DNA from: Tautonia sociabilis
GTDB lineage: Bacteria; Planctomycetota; Planctomycetia; Isosphaerales; Isosphaeraceae
DNA: 64,000 bases
Direction of reading: 5' to 3'
NCBI RefSeq assembly: GCF_003977685.1
Contig: NZ_RYZH01000004.1
Span: forward strand, 1-64,000
Within the stretch, counting starts at the first letter, position 1. Every line of letters starts with the position of its first letter. A model generated the notes under the pieces. The model had not been told where the DNA came from. It made no database searches and saw nothing but the letters and a program-made list of their open reading frames with translations. The position numbers and the translations under genes were made by a program. Shown here in pieces: positions 12,894-21,893 of this stretch.

Positions 12894-13396
12894 GCCCTCA
12901 CCCGAGGGCTCCGGCCCCCCCCGAGCCGCTGGCCCAATCCCCCGAAGTCCGAGAACTTTCATCGAGCGGTGACTTGAACCGGGCAGACGTCCATGATATC
13001 TAGAGGGCGGATCATCGGAATGGCGATGTTGAACTGATTGGTCGATCCCGCGGGATGCGATCAGCAACGTGCCAATCTCTGCGGTGGGAGTCCGAGGCCT
13101 GCACCTCGCCTCGTTGCCGCGACGATGATCCAGCCAGCCTCTCGATCTCGGTCGTCTTCTCTCGAACTCTGGCCATTCGAGCCGGAGCCGTCGTTCGGAA
13201 CAACAGGTTCGAGTTCGATTGGATCGAGATGCCCTCGTCGGGGATGATGCTCGGTCGGGTGGCCGATCGGCTGGCGATGTCCCGCCAGCAGATTCGGGGT
13301 CCCGATGAGACCCCCGGTCGAACGTTCCGTTTCCGGCACGCGAAGCGGCGGCCGGCACCTTCACGTTGTCCCTGGAGCTTCGGAGCCTGTTTGCCC
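12894..13396. other. leader region of cassette 1
   Basis: No gene is supported between the CRTAC-like gene and the small lipoprotein. A promoter candidate lies at 12974-13002, which would leave a leader of nearly 390 bases before the lipoprotein ATG. The sequence GGTTCGAGTTCG near 13205 resembles a tRNA T-arm, but no cloverleaf could be built around it. Confidence 0.4.
12974..13002 (+). promoter_or_regulatory. sigma70-like promoter candidate for cassette 1
   Basis: A -35 box TTGAAC (12974-12979), a 17-base spacer and a -10 box TATCTA (12997-13002). It is the best match in the 500-base gap upstream of the lipoprotein/DUF1559/CRTAC cassette. Assigned from consensus only. Confidence 0.4.
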
Positions 13397-13591
13397 ATGC
13401 ATGGCCTCCGTTCGCAGATTGCCAAGACCCTGCTCGCCTTTCCGACCGTCTTGGTCGCCCTGCCCGGATGTGGGGGAGGCGCCGGGGAGCCCGGCTTCAA
13501 CCAGGAGTTCGAGCCCCCGGCGGCTGCTCCTCCCGCGGTGGAGAATCCGGCCGACACGGGGGAGGACCTGAGCCCCCGAGAACGGCGCTGA
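13397..13591 (+). CDS. small lipoprotein, cassette 1
   Basis: A 64-residue lipoprotein precursor. ATG at 13397 begins MHGLRSQIAK, followed by a hydrophobic core and lipobox ALPGC. The mature part is Gly-rich at first (CGGGAGEPG), then Pro/Ala/Glu-rich, with no recognisable fold. It lies 98 bases upstream of a DUF1559 pseudopilin gene. A lipoprotein of the same size, layout and position precedes the DUF1559 gene at 46337-47428, although the mature sequences differ. Small lipoproteins beside DUF1559 genes are common in planctomycetes. Pilus or secretion assembly is a plausible but unproved role. Confidence 0.65.
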   Translation: MHGLRSQIAKTLLAFPTVLVALPGCGGGAGEPGFNQEFEPPAAAPPAVENPADTGEDLSPRERR

Positions 13592-13689
13592 CCGATCGGG
13601 TTTTGCCGCCTTCATCCCAGTCCATGCCTGTCATTAGGGGCCGTCGGTCGGATGGGCCTCTTCCTCTTGAACCCGGAGAATAACAACCG

Positions 13690-14805
13690 ATGACCCGAGC
13701 ATGCCCCGTTGCCGCCCGTCGCGGCTTCACCCTCATCGAGTTGCTGGTGGTGATCGCCATCATCGGCGTCCTGATCGCCCTGCTCTTGCCCGCCGTGCAG
13801 AGCGCTCGAGAGGCCGCCCGTCGCGCTCAGTGCACCAATAACCTGAAGCAGCTGGCGCTGGCCTTGCAGAATTATCACGACGTCAACGGCAGCTTCCCCA
13901 TGGGAGACGCCTACCAGCGCCGAGGCAACAATCCCGGCGGCTGGGTGCGCCAGAACTTCGGGCCGTGGGTGGCCATGACCCAGTTCTACGAACAGGGGAA
14001 TATTTTCAACTCGCTGAATACGGACGTGATGATCTATTACGCCCAGAATAGCACCACCAACGGCTTCGCCGTGAGCATCCTGTGGTGCCCCAGCGATAGC
14101 GAGGTGATCAACCAGCGCTATCCGGGCAATCCCGGAGATGGCTGGGACGATAGCCCGATCCCGATGACCTACAGCAGCTACGCGGGCAACTCGGGCGTGC
14201 TCTACTATCACGCGGCCCGGGGCGAGGTGCCGCAGTCGTTGGTGGGGCAGAATCAGGGGGTCTTCATGCATGTCGGTCGGCCCCCGTCGATGACCGGCGG
14301 CTCGGGGGCGTGCACGACCTGCGCCAGCGGCAAGGTTGTGTCGATTTCCAGCATCCGGGACGGCACGAGCAACACCATCATCGCCGGCGACAAGGCGTAC
14401 GGCCGCGTGGCCGCCGAGCTGGGGGATCCCTACGGACCGAATTGGTGGACCTCGGGCCTGATTGGCGACACGACCTACTCGGCGCTGTTCCCCCCGAACT
14501 TCTTCAAGTCGGTCGCTGCCGGAGCGGCGCTGCCCTGCTACTTCCCCGAGCAATGCGGCGACTCGCGCAACTTCATCCAGACGGCCAACAGCTTCCATCC
14601 CGGCGGCTGCAACTTCGCCTTCTGTGACGGCTCGGTCCGGTTCATCAAGAACACCGTCAATTCCTGGAACCCCTTCTTGGTGCAGTACAACGGCCGAGGC
14701 GTGGCCTACAGCGGCGTTGGTGGCAATCCGCTGCCGGTCTACGGCGTCTACCAGGCGCTGCACACGATCAAGGGCGGCGAGGTCATCAGCGCCGACCAGT
14801 ATTGA
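13690..14805 (+). CDS. DUF1559 (H-X9-DG) type II pseudopilin-like protein, cassette 1
   Basis: A 371-residue protein with a type IV prepilin N-terminus, [19 protein letters not shown], with the Glu at +5 after the expected prepilin peptidase cut, then [19 protein letters not shown]. The DUF1559 body ends with the H-X9-DG motif ([12 protein letters not shown] at about residue 303) and the terminal [10 protein letters not shown]. Planctomycetes carry these genes in large numbers, and they are thought to form pseudopili or pore-associated surface fibres. GGAG about 15 bases upstream serves as the ribosome site. It sits between a small lipoprotein and a CRTAC-like gene, the same order as the cassette at 43-48 kb. 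Confidence 0.93.
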   Translation: MTRACPVAARRGFTLIELLVVIAIIGVLIALLLPAVQSAREAARRAQCTNNLKQLALALQNYHDVNGSFPMGDAYQRRGNNPGGWVRQNFGPWVAMTQFYEQGNIFNSLNTDVMIYYAQNSTTNGFAVSILWCPSDSEVINQRYPGNPGDGWDDSPIPMTYSSYAGNSGVLYYHAARGEVPQSLVGQNQGVFMHVGRPPSMTGGSGACTTCASGKVVSISSIRDGTSNTIIAGDKAYGRVAAELGDPYGPNWWTSGLIGDTTYSALFPPNFFKSVAAGAALPCYFPEQCGDSRNFIQTANSFHPGGCNFAFCDGSVRFIKNTVNSWNPFLVQYNGRGVAYSGVGGNPLPVYGVYQALHTIKGGEVISADQY

Positions 14806-14913
14806 TCGCGTGACCCCGAGCCCGTGATTCCCCGTCCGGCCGGAGGTCCCCATCCCGGGGGCCCCCGGCCGGCGTCCGTCTCGCGAGCGGGACGACCGGA
14901 CCGAGGACCGATC

Positions 14914-17856
14914 ATGCGACCGCGAGGGAGCCGCTTCGCCGCCGCCGCCGCCGTCGCCGCCGTGCTGGCCGTGGGACTGGGAGTCGCCTCCTGGTTGGTG
15001 TGGTCGGCGCGGGAGGCCTGGTTCGAGGGCGGGCTCGAGGAGGCTCGGGCCGCGATGCTCGACGGCCGGCACGCCACGGCGCGGCGGAGGCTGGTGGCAT
15101 TGGTGGAGCGGCGGCCCCGGCACCCCGAGGCCTTGTACCTGCTGGGCCTCTCGGAACAGGCGATGGGGCATCCCGAGGCGGCCGAGGAGGCCTGGGGACG
15201 CATCCCCGAGGCGGCCCCCGAGCGCGGTCTGGCCCTGCTGCACTGGGCCGACATCGAGCAATACCGGGGCCGGCTCGCCGACGCCGAGGACCGCCTCCGG
15301 GCCGCGCTGGAGATCCCCGGAGCCCACCGGCCGATGGCCCGGTGGGCCCTGGTGCGATTGATCCGGCCCCAGGGGAGGTTCGATGAGGCCGGCCGGATCT
15401 TCCGGGAGGGCCTCGTCGAGCATCCCGAGCCGGTCGAGGCGCTGCGGGTCCTCTACCAGCTTGAGACCGACGCCTTCCCCATCGACCTCGTCCGCCGGGA
15501 CTACGAGCTGGCCCACCGGCTGGCCCCCGAGGACGACCGGGTCTGGCTCGGCCTGGCCCACCTGGCGGCCCGATCGGGACACTTCGACGAGGCGGAGAAG
15601 TGGCTCGACCGCTGCCGCTCGAGGCGGCCCGACGACCCGGTCGTCTGGCGGGCGAGGCTCGACTGGGCGCTGGCCGCCCACCGCCCCGAGGCCGCCGCCG
15701 AGGCGATCGCCCACCTGCCCGCCCGGGCCGGGCCGGAGGGGGAGGCGGAGGAATTGACGCTGCGGGCCTGGTTCGCCCGGCTCGAGGGGGACCGCCCGGC
15801 CGAGCGCCGGGCGCTGGAGGCGGTGGACCGGCTCGACCCGAGCCGGCCGGAGGTGATCGATCGCCTGGCCGCCCTGGCCGCCGAGGAGGGCCGGGCCGAG
15901 GCCGCCGCCGGCTACCGGGCCGTCCGAGAGCGGCTGGAGCGGGACCGGGAGCGGTACGTCGCCCTGCTGCGGGCCGAGGACCCGGCCTCCCGCTTCCGGG
16001 AACTCTCCCAGGCCGCCGCCGCCCTGGGCCGACGCTTCGACGCCGCCGCCTGGCTGGCCCTGGCGGACGGGAGCGTCGCGGAGGAGGAACTGCCCGAGCG
16101 GCCGGCCCCCAGCGGCCAGACGCTGGCCGATCGGCTCGCCGGGGTGGTCGCTCGGGCCTCGGCCCCGGCGGCCTCCTCGTCGGGGGAACCCTCGCTGATC
16201 ATCCCGAGGTTCGAGGACGCCGCCGAGGCGGCCGGGCTGGACTTCGTCCACGACCGAGGCCACCAGGCCGACCGCCTCGTCCTGCCCGAGACGGGGGCCG
16301 GCGGCGTGGCCTTGCTGGACTTCGACGGCGACGGTTTCCTGGATCTCTACGCCGTCCAGGCCGGCTCCTTCCCTCCTCCTCCCGACTCGGGCAACGGCGA
16401 TCGGCTCTACCGGAACCGGGGGGACGGAACCTTCGAGGACGTGTCGGAGTCGTCGGGGATCGCCTCGTTCCCGGGAGGGTACGGACACGGGGTCGCCGTC
16501 GGCGACATCGACAACGACGGGCATCCCGACCTGCTCGTCACCCGATGGCGCTCGTATGCCCTCTACCGGAACCTCGGCGACGGCACCTTCGCCGACGCCA
16601 CCGAGGCGAGCGGACTGGCAGGCGACCGCGACTGGCCGACCTCGGCGGCGTTCGCCGACCTGGACAACGACGGCGACCTCGACCTGTACGTCTGCCACTA
16701 CCTGAGCTGGGACGAGTTCGGCGACCGCTCCTGCGTCTCCCCCGACGACCCGACGGTCTACTCCTGCAATCCCCGGGACTTCCCGGCGGAGCCGGACCGG
16801 GTCTATCGCAACGACGGCGGCCGGTTCGTCGACGTGACCGAATCGGCCGGGATCGTCGACCGAGACGGCCGAGGTCTCGGCGTGGTGGCCGCCGACGTGA
16901 ACGAGGACGGGTTGATCGACCTGTTCGTCGCCAACGACATGACGGCCGACTACCTGTTCCTGAACCGAGGCGGGTTCCAGTTCGAGGAGCTGGGCGCGGC
17001 CTCCGGCGTGTCGGCCAACGCCCACGGCAACTACCAGGCGGGCATGGGCACCGCCTGCGGCGACCTGGACGGCGACGGCCGGCTCGACCTGCTGGTGACC
17101 AACTACTACGACGAGTCGACCACGTTCTTCCGCAACCTCGGCGGCGGGATCTTCGCCGACCAGTCGGCGGCGATCAACCTGGAGGCCCCGAGCCGGCACC
17201 TGCTCGGCTTCGGCCTGGTGCTGCTGGACGCCAACCTCGACGGCCGGCTCGACGTGCTGACCGCCAACGGCCACGTGCACGACGGTCGGCCGCGTTACCC
17301 GTATCGGATGCCGGCGCAGTTGCTCCTGGGAGGGCCGGGGGGCCGGCTGGTCGACCCCGGCTCGGAGGCGGGCTCGCCGTTCGAGACGAGGCACCTGGGC
17401 CGGGGACTGGCCAGCGGCGACCTGGACAACGACGGCCGGCCGGATGCCGTGCTCCAGGCCCAGGACGAGCCCCTTGTCTTCCTGCACAACCGCACCGAGG
17501 GGGCCGGCCGGTTCCTGATGCTCCGGCTGGAGGGGACGGAGTCGAACCGGGACGGCGTGGGAGCGGTCGTCACCGTCCGGGCCGGGGGAAGGGCGTGGGT
17601 GGCCGCCCGGGTCGGCGGCGGCAGCTTCCAGTCGGCCAGCGACCCCCGGCTGCACTTCGGCCTGGGGGCCGTCGAGCGGGTGGACGCGATCGAGGTGCGC
17701 TGGCCTTCCGGTCGGGTGGACCGCTTCGGCCCCGAGCCGGCCGACGCCGCGTTGCTGATCCGGGAAGGGGCCGCGGCTCCCCGGCCGCTGGCGGGCGCTG
17801 CGAGGCCCTCGGGGCCCGAGGCGGCCGCGGGGGAGAGGGGGGAGGATGGCGGCTGA
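14914..17856 (+). CDS. TPR / FG-GAP / ASPIC-UnbV protein (CRTAC-like), cassette 1
   Basis: A 980-residue protein starting at MRPRGSRFAAAAAV with one N-terminal helix (about residues 8-28). The TPR region spans about 35-400, including PEDDRVWLGLAHLAARSGHF, which matches the same segment of the minus-strand protein at 43234-46242 almost word for word. FG-GAP blades begin at about 440 with DFDGDGFLDLY, DIDNDGHPDLL, DLDNDGDLDLY, DVNEDGLIDLF and DLDGDGRLDLL. The ASPIC/UnbV domain runs from about 865 (NRDGVGAVVTVRAGG) to the end. It lies 108 bases after the DUF1559 gene, so co-transcription is likely. It is probably exported and membrane-anchored, with the beta-propeller outside. Ligand unknown. 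Confidence 0.85.
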   Translation: MRPRGSRFAAAAAVAAVLAVGLGVASWLVWSAREAWFEGGLEEARAAMLDGRHATARRRLVALVERRPRHPEALYLLGLSEQAMGHPEAAEEAWGRIPEAAPERGLALLHWADIEQYRGRLADAEDRLRAALEIPGAHRPMARWALVRLIRPQGRFDEAGRIFREGLVEHPEPVEALRVLYQLETDAFPIDLVRRDYELAHRLAPEDDRVWLGLAHLAARSGHFDEAEKWLDRCRSRRPDDPVVWRARLDWALAAHRPEAAAEAIAHLPARAGPEGEAEELTLRAWFARLEGDRPAERRALEAVDRLDPSRPEVIDRLAALAAEEGRAEAAAGYRAVRERLERDRERYVALLRAEDPASRFRELSQAAAALGRRFDAAAWLALADGSVAEEELPERPAPSGQTLADRLAGVVARASAPAASSSGEPSLIIPRFEDAAEAAGLDFVHDRGHQADRLVLPETGAGGVALLDFDGDGFLDLYAVQAGSFPPPPDSGNGDRLYRNRGDGTFEDVSESSGIASFPGGYGHGVAVGDIDNDGHPDLLVTRWRSYALYRNLGDGTFADATEASGLAGDRDWPTSAAFADLDNDGDLDLYVCHYLSWDEFGDRSCVSPDDPTVYSCNPRDFPAEPDRVYRNDGGRFVDVTESAGIVDRDGRGLGVVAADVNEDGLIDLFVANDMTADYLFLNRGGFQFEELGAASGVSANAHGNYQAGMGTACGDLDGDGRLDLLVTNYYDESTTFFRNLGGGIFADQSAAINLEAPSRHLLGFGLVLLDANLDGRLDVLTANGHVHDGRPRYPYRMPAQLLLGGPGGRLVDPGSEAGSPFETRHLGRGLASGDLDNDGRPDAVLQAQDEPLVFLHNRTEGAGRFLMLRLEGTESNRDGVGAVVTVRAGGRAWVAARVGGGSFQSASDPRLHFGLGAVERVDAIEVRWPSGRVDRFGPEPADAALLIREGAAAPRPLAGAARPSGPEAAAGERGEDGG

Positions 17857-18107
17857 TCGATGGCCGAGGCCGGCGGGCGGATCGGCGGCGTCGAGGGCGT
17901 TGCGGCCGGAGAGCCGCCGGCGCCTCCACTCACGCGACGGACCCCGTCCGCTCCTGCGTCTCGGTCGCCGATCGCCCTTCATCCCCCAGGCGATCTTATC
18001 CTGAAGCAATCGAATTCAAGTTGTTGTTCTCATGTGATCCGACGTCGGTCCCGAAAGGCGGCCGACAGGTTCCATTCCCCGAGAGACCCCGACGGAGAGA
18101 CCCCGCG

Positions 18108-19337
18108 ATGAGTTCGATGGCAGGGACCGGCCGGATTGCCTCGATGGACCAGTTCCGGGGCTACACGGTCGCCGGGATGTTCGTGGTCAACTTCCTCGGC
18201 GGGATCGCCGCGGTGCACTCGGTGCTGAAGCACAACGACACGTACTTCAGCTATGCCGATTCGATCATGCCGAGCTTCCTGTTCGCCTGTGGGTTCTCGT
18301 ACCGGCTGAGCCTGCTGAGGAGGATCGAGCAAATGGGCTCGGCCGCGGCGTACCGGCGGGTGGCGTGGCGGAGTCTGGGGCTGATCCTCGTCTCGCTGGT
18401 CGTCTTCGGCGTGGGAGGGGGGTTCGACTCGTGGTCGGAGATGACCCCCCGGGGGGTGCTGCGGTTCTTGGCCGAGCTGCTGAAGGCCGACCTGTGGGAA
18501 GTGCTGGCGATCATCGGGGTTTGCCAGGTCCTGATCATGCCGGTGGTGGCGCGGTCGGCCGGGGTGAGGTTCGGGACGATGGTGGGGCTGTCGGCCGCTC
18601 ACCTGGGGCTTTCGTATCTGTTCAACTATGACTTCGTTCAGGGCCAGCCGAACTGGATGGACGAGGTCTGGGGCACGACCGGCCGTCGGGCGTGGGACGG
18701 CGGGTTCTTCGGGCTGCTGCACTGGTCGGTGCCGATGCTGGCCGGCACGCTCGCCTTCGACGTGATGACGGCCGCCGGCCGCTCCCGGGGCGGCGGCGCC
18801 GCCCGCCTGGTGGCCTGGGGGGCGCTGGCGATGGTGCTGGCGTATGGCCTGTCTTGCCTGAGCACCCTGTACGGCCCGGAAGACCGCCGGACGGACGAGC
18901 GGGGAAACCCGGTCGACATCGCGACCTCGCCGGTCGTGCCGCCGCTGGGACGCCTCTCGGGGAGGGAGCCGGCCGAATTGCTGGCGACGCCGCCGCTGGT
19001 CGAGCCGGAGGTGATCGCCCGCAATTACTGGATGATGGACAAGCGGGTCGTCACCGCTCCGTTCATCTGGTTCGCCACCGGATTCGCGATGGCGCTGTAC
19101 GGGCTGTTCGTCGTCGCCTGCGACCTGATCGGCCTGTCGGTCGGACTGTTCCGCCTGCTGGGCATGAACCCGCTGGCGGCGTACGTCATCCACCACGCGG
19201 TCGAGCAGACGGTCCGCTCGGTCGTGCCCAGGGACGCTCCGCTCTGGTGGGCGCTGACCGGCCTGCTGCTGTTCTTCGCGATCACGGTGCTGTTCGTCCG
19301 GTTCCTGGACCGGCAGAAGATCTACCTGAGGCTGTGA
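18108..19337 (+). CDS. DUF5009 / HGSNAT-like membrane protein
   Basis: A 409-residue multi-pass protein with about ten hydrophobic helices. The N-terminal SMDQFRGYTVAGMFVVNFLGG is the signature opening of the DUF5009/COG4299 group, related to heparan-alpha-glucosaminide N-acetyltransferase, which moves an acetyl group across a membrane onto an amino sugar. A conserved His candidate lies in VHSVLKHNDTYFSYADSIMPSFLF. The ATG at 18108 is the natural start because the family motif begins a few residues later. It lies 250 bases after the CRTAC-like gene and could belong to the same transcript. Sugar acetylation in the envelope is inferred. Confidence 0.8.
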   Translation: MSSMAGTGRIASMDQFRGYTVAGMFVVNFLGGIAAVHSVLKHNDTYFSYADSIMPSFLFACGFSYRLSLLRRIEQMGSAAAYRRVAWRSLGLILVSLVVFGVGGGFDSWSEMTPRGVLRFLAELLKADLWEVLAIIGVCQVLIMPVVARSAGVRFGTMVGLSAAHLGLSYLFNYDFVQGQPNWMDEVWGTTGRRAWDGGFFGLLHWSVPMLAGTLAFDVMTAAGRSRGGGAARLVAWGALAMVLAYGLSCLSTLYGPEDRRTDERGNPVDIATSPVVPPLGRLSGREPAELLATPPLVEPEVIARNYWMMDKRVVTAPFIWFATGFAMALYGLFVVACDLIGLSVGLFRLLGMNPLAAYVIHHAVEQTVRSVVPRDAPLWWALTGLLLFFAITVLFVRFLDRQKIYLRL

Positions 19338-19445
19338 CGGCGGGCCAGGGCCGGGGCTGGGCTCGGGGAGGGTCGTCCCCAGGCCGTCCGGCCCCGGCCA
19401 TTGGCGATCGACCGTCCGGGCCGGGCCGGGTCGGGTCGGGTCGGA

Positions 19446-21401
19446 TCAGCCGGCGTTCGCGTTCGGTTGCTGGTCGGCCTTCGGCTGCGTGAGCAGCGAG
19501 ACGACGACGAGGACGAGGAACCCGAGGGGGATCGTCACCAGGCCGGGCTGGCTGAAGGGGATGACGGAGTCCTCGGCGGGGAGGCGGTAAACATCCTTGT
19601 AGGCCTGGGCGCTGAGGAGGATCCAGCCGAGCGAGGTGAGCATGCCGACGACGATGGCGGCGGCGATGCCCCGCTTGGTCGTCTTCGGCCAGAACAGGAG
19701 CATCACCAGCGAGGGCAGGTTGGCCGAGGCGGCGACGTTGAACGCCCAGCCGACCAGGAAGCTGACATTCAGCTTCTCGAAGGCGATCCCCAAACCCATC
19801 GCCGCGATGCCGACCAGCACGGCGGCGATCTTGGCGGCGCGGACCTTGGCGGCGTCGGTCATCCGCAGCAGCAGGACGTTCTCCATCAGGTCGTGCGCCA
19901 CGGCGCCGCTGGCAGCGAGGATCAGGCCGCTGACCGTGCCCAGCACGGTGGTGAAGGCGACGGCCGAGATGATGGCGAAGGGCAGCTCGCCGAAGCTTCG
20001 GGCCAGCAGCGGGGCGGCCATGTTGGAGTTGGTCGGGTCCAGCACCCCTCCGGTCATCGCGCCGAGGCCGAGATAGAGCGTCAGCACGTAGAAGGCGCCG
20101 ATCGAGGCGATGCCGACCACGGTGCTCCGCCGGGCGGCCTTCTGGTCCTCGACGGTGTAATAACGGATCAGGATATGGGGAAGCGAGGCGGTGCCGCAGA
20201 AGAGGGCGAGCATCAGCGAGAGGAAGTCGAGCTTGTCGACGAGGCGATCGCCCCGGATCCCCGAGAAGGTGGGGCTGCCGCCGGGAACGAGGAGCTGGCC
20301 GCCGGAGGTCGGGACGGGGTAATAGACGGTGGTTCGCGTGCCGTCGTCCTCCGAGATCACCCGGTTCTTCCAGACGACCACCGTGCTGTCTTGCAGGGTG
20401 GTCAAAAACGAGATCGGCCCGAGCGGGCCGGTGCGGTCGACTCCTCCGGGCAGCGACGCGATCGAGCCGACGGCGAGCAGGTCCCCCTGGCCCTCGCCGG
20501 TGCCCTGGGGGATGCCGTTGGCGAGCGTGGTGCCGTCCGGCAGGACGGTGAGCGTCTGGGCCTTCGCGACCAGGCCGGCCTGGGAGTCGGCCTGATCGGC
20601 CGGGTCGTCGAGACGATACCAGGTGGATCGGACTCCGGTCTGGCGATCCTCGACGCGGAGGAACCGCTCCCCTTCCCAGGGGCCGTCCTCGGGAAGGATC
20701 CGGAGGCCGGGGTCGGCCCGGAGGTCGTCCTCTCGGGCGGTCTCGAACGGCTGGACCGGGATCTCGGGCCGGGAGGGCTCGGTCGAGAGGCCGCGGCGGA
20801 GGATCCCGAGGGTCAGCGCCGCGCAGAAGAGGACGAGCAACGCCCCCTTGATGAACTGCACATACGTCGTGGACACCATGCCCGCCGTGACGACGATCAG
20901 CACCACCACCGCGCCGACGGCTAGCACCCCCTGCGCGTGAGACAGCCCCAGCAGGGGACGCACCAGTGTGCCGGCGCCGACCATCTGGGGGATCAGGTAG
21001 AAGACGCTGACGACCAGGGTGCTCAGCGCCGCGGCCAGGGTGATTCCCCGGGATCGGTATCGGGCGTTCAGGGCGTCGGCGAAGGTGAAGCGGCCGAGGC
21101 GCTTCAGCGGCTCGGCGATGACGAACAGGGCGACGATCCAGCCGGCGAGGTAGCCGATGGAGTAGAGAAAGCCGTCGTATCCAGAGAAGGCGATCATTCC
21201 GCAGATGCCCAGGAACGACGCGGCCGAGAGGTAGTCTCCCGCGAAGGCGACCCCGTTGACGAACCAGTGGATCTGCCCGTGCGCCGCGAAGTAGCCGCCG
21301 GACGACTTCGCCCGGCGGCCGAGCAAGACGCTCAGGCCCAGCACGACCGCCACGAAGGCGGCGAAGATGACCACGGCGACGGCCGACGGCTCGTAGATCA
21401 T
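19446..21401 (-). CDS. sodium:solute symporter (SSS, ActP-like) with large insert
   Basis: A 651-residue SSS-family transporter close to cation/acetate symporters: FVNGVAFAGDYLSAASFLGICGMIAF and the later LGTVSGLILAASGAVAHDL are family landmarks. An insert of about 190 residues (about 204-390) interrupts the membrane core. It is soluble, Asp/Gly/Pro-rich, and lies between the sixth or so helix and the segment LFCGTASLPHILIRYYTV. It follows DUF485 with a four-base ATGA overlap, as in many actP loci (yjcH-actP). Acetate or another short carboxylate with Na+ is the most likely cargo; the insert may add a periplasmic domain. Confidence 0.85.
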   Translation of the reverse strand: MIYEPSAVAVVIFAAFVAVVLGLSVLLGRRAKSSGGYFAAHGQIHWFVNGVAFAGDYLSAASFLGICGMIAFSGYDGFLYSIGYLAGWIVALFVIAEPLKRLGRFTFADALNARYRSRGITLAAALSTLVVSVFYLIPQMVGAGTLVRPLLGLSHAQGVLAVGAVVVLIVVTAGMVSTTYVQFIKGALLVLFCAALTLGILRRGLSTEPSRPEIPVQPFETAREDDLRADPGLRILPEDGPWEGERFLRVEDRQTGVRSTWYRLDDPADQADSQAGLVAKAQTLTVLPDGTTLANGIPQGTGEGQGDLLAVGSIASLPGGVDRTGPLGPISFLTTLQDSTVVVWKNRVISEDDGTRTTVYYPVPTSGGQLLVPGGSPTFSGIRGDRLVDKLDFLSLMLALFCGTASLPHILIRYYTVEDQKAARRSTVVGIASIGAFYVLTLYLGLGAMTGGVLDPTNSNMAAPLLARSFGELPFAIISAVAFTTVLGTVSGLILAASGAVAHDLMENVLLLRMTDAAKVRAAKIAAVLVGIAAMGLGIAFEKLNVSFLVGWAFNVAASANLPSLVMLLFWPKTTKRGIAAAIVVGMLTSLGWILLSAQAYKDVYRLPAEDSVIPFSQPGLVTIPLGFLVLVVVSLLTQPKADQQPNANAG

Positions 21402-21694
21402 TGCGAGCCCCCCCCCTCGGCCCGGCGACGGTCGGCGATCCGCTTGCAGATCCCCACGTACACCAGCGCCAGCACCACCGCCGCCGCGATCAGCCCCAGC
21501 CCGGTCGCCAGCGCCAGGTTCAGCCCTCCGATCGGCCGGGAGGCCATCAGCCCGGGGGCGAAGGCGTTCACCAGCACGAACGCGCCGTACAGGGCCAGGT
21601 AGACCGCGAACAGCCGGAGCCCGACCTTCGCGTAGGCCGAGGTCAGCTCGGGGTGCTCGTCGTCAATCGGGGGGTGGTCGTCGATCGGGGGCAC
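21398..21694 (-). CDS. DUF485 membrane protein, SSS partner
   Basis: A 98-residue protein with two hydrophobic helices (VYLALYGAFVLVNAFAPG and LGLIAAAVVLALVYVG), the layout of DUF485/YjcH proteins that accompany acetate-type symporters. It starts with GTG. Its stop overlaps the symporter start by four bases, so translation is probably coupled. Its C-terminus (AEGGGSQ) is encoded by a run of nine G on the coding strand. Confidence 0.85.
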   Translation of the reverse strand: MPPIDDHPPIDDEHPELTSAYAKVGLRLFAVYLALYGAFVLVNAFAPGLMASRPIGGLNLALATGLGLIAAAVVLALVYVGICKRIADRRRAEGGGSQ

Positions 21695-21854
21695 GGCGCA
21701 CCGGGGAGCACGAGGAGAGGGGGAGGGTCGGCCGTCGACCCTCGGATCGGCGTAGGGTCGCCGAACCGGCAGGCGATGGCAAGGACCCGGTGCGGCAGCC
21801 TTGCGGGAGGCCGGCCGCCTTCCCTGGCCGTCGTCCTCCCTCCCGCCTCCCGCC

Positions 21855-21882
21855 TCCGGTGTCCGGTGTCCGGTGTCCGGTG
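21855..21882. repeat. (TCCGGTG)4 intergenic heptamer repeat
   Basis: Four perfect copies of a seven-base unit in the 199-base gap between the GT39-like gene and the DUF485 gene. The unit length is not a multiple of three, in keeping with a non-coding position. Confidence 0.9.
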
Positions 21883-21893
21883 TCGGTCCTCGG

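Noticed and set aside
13200-13225. tRNA-like T-arm sequence
   Set aside because: GGTTCGAGTTCG alone resembles a T-arm, but no acceptor, D or anticodon stems can be built around it.
13612-18009. Open frame of 1465 codons on the minus strand, and similar ones at 9519-13364, 6231-8552, 4622-6082 and 36828-40133
   Set aside because: All are shadows of well-supported genes on the other strand. Only the 3' part of the 9519-13364 frame matters, as it holds the N-terminus of the phosphatase.
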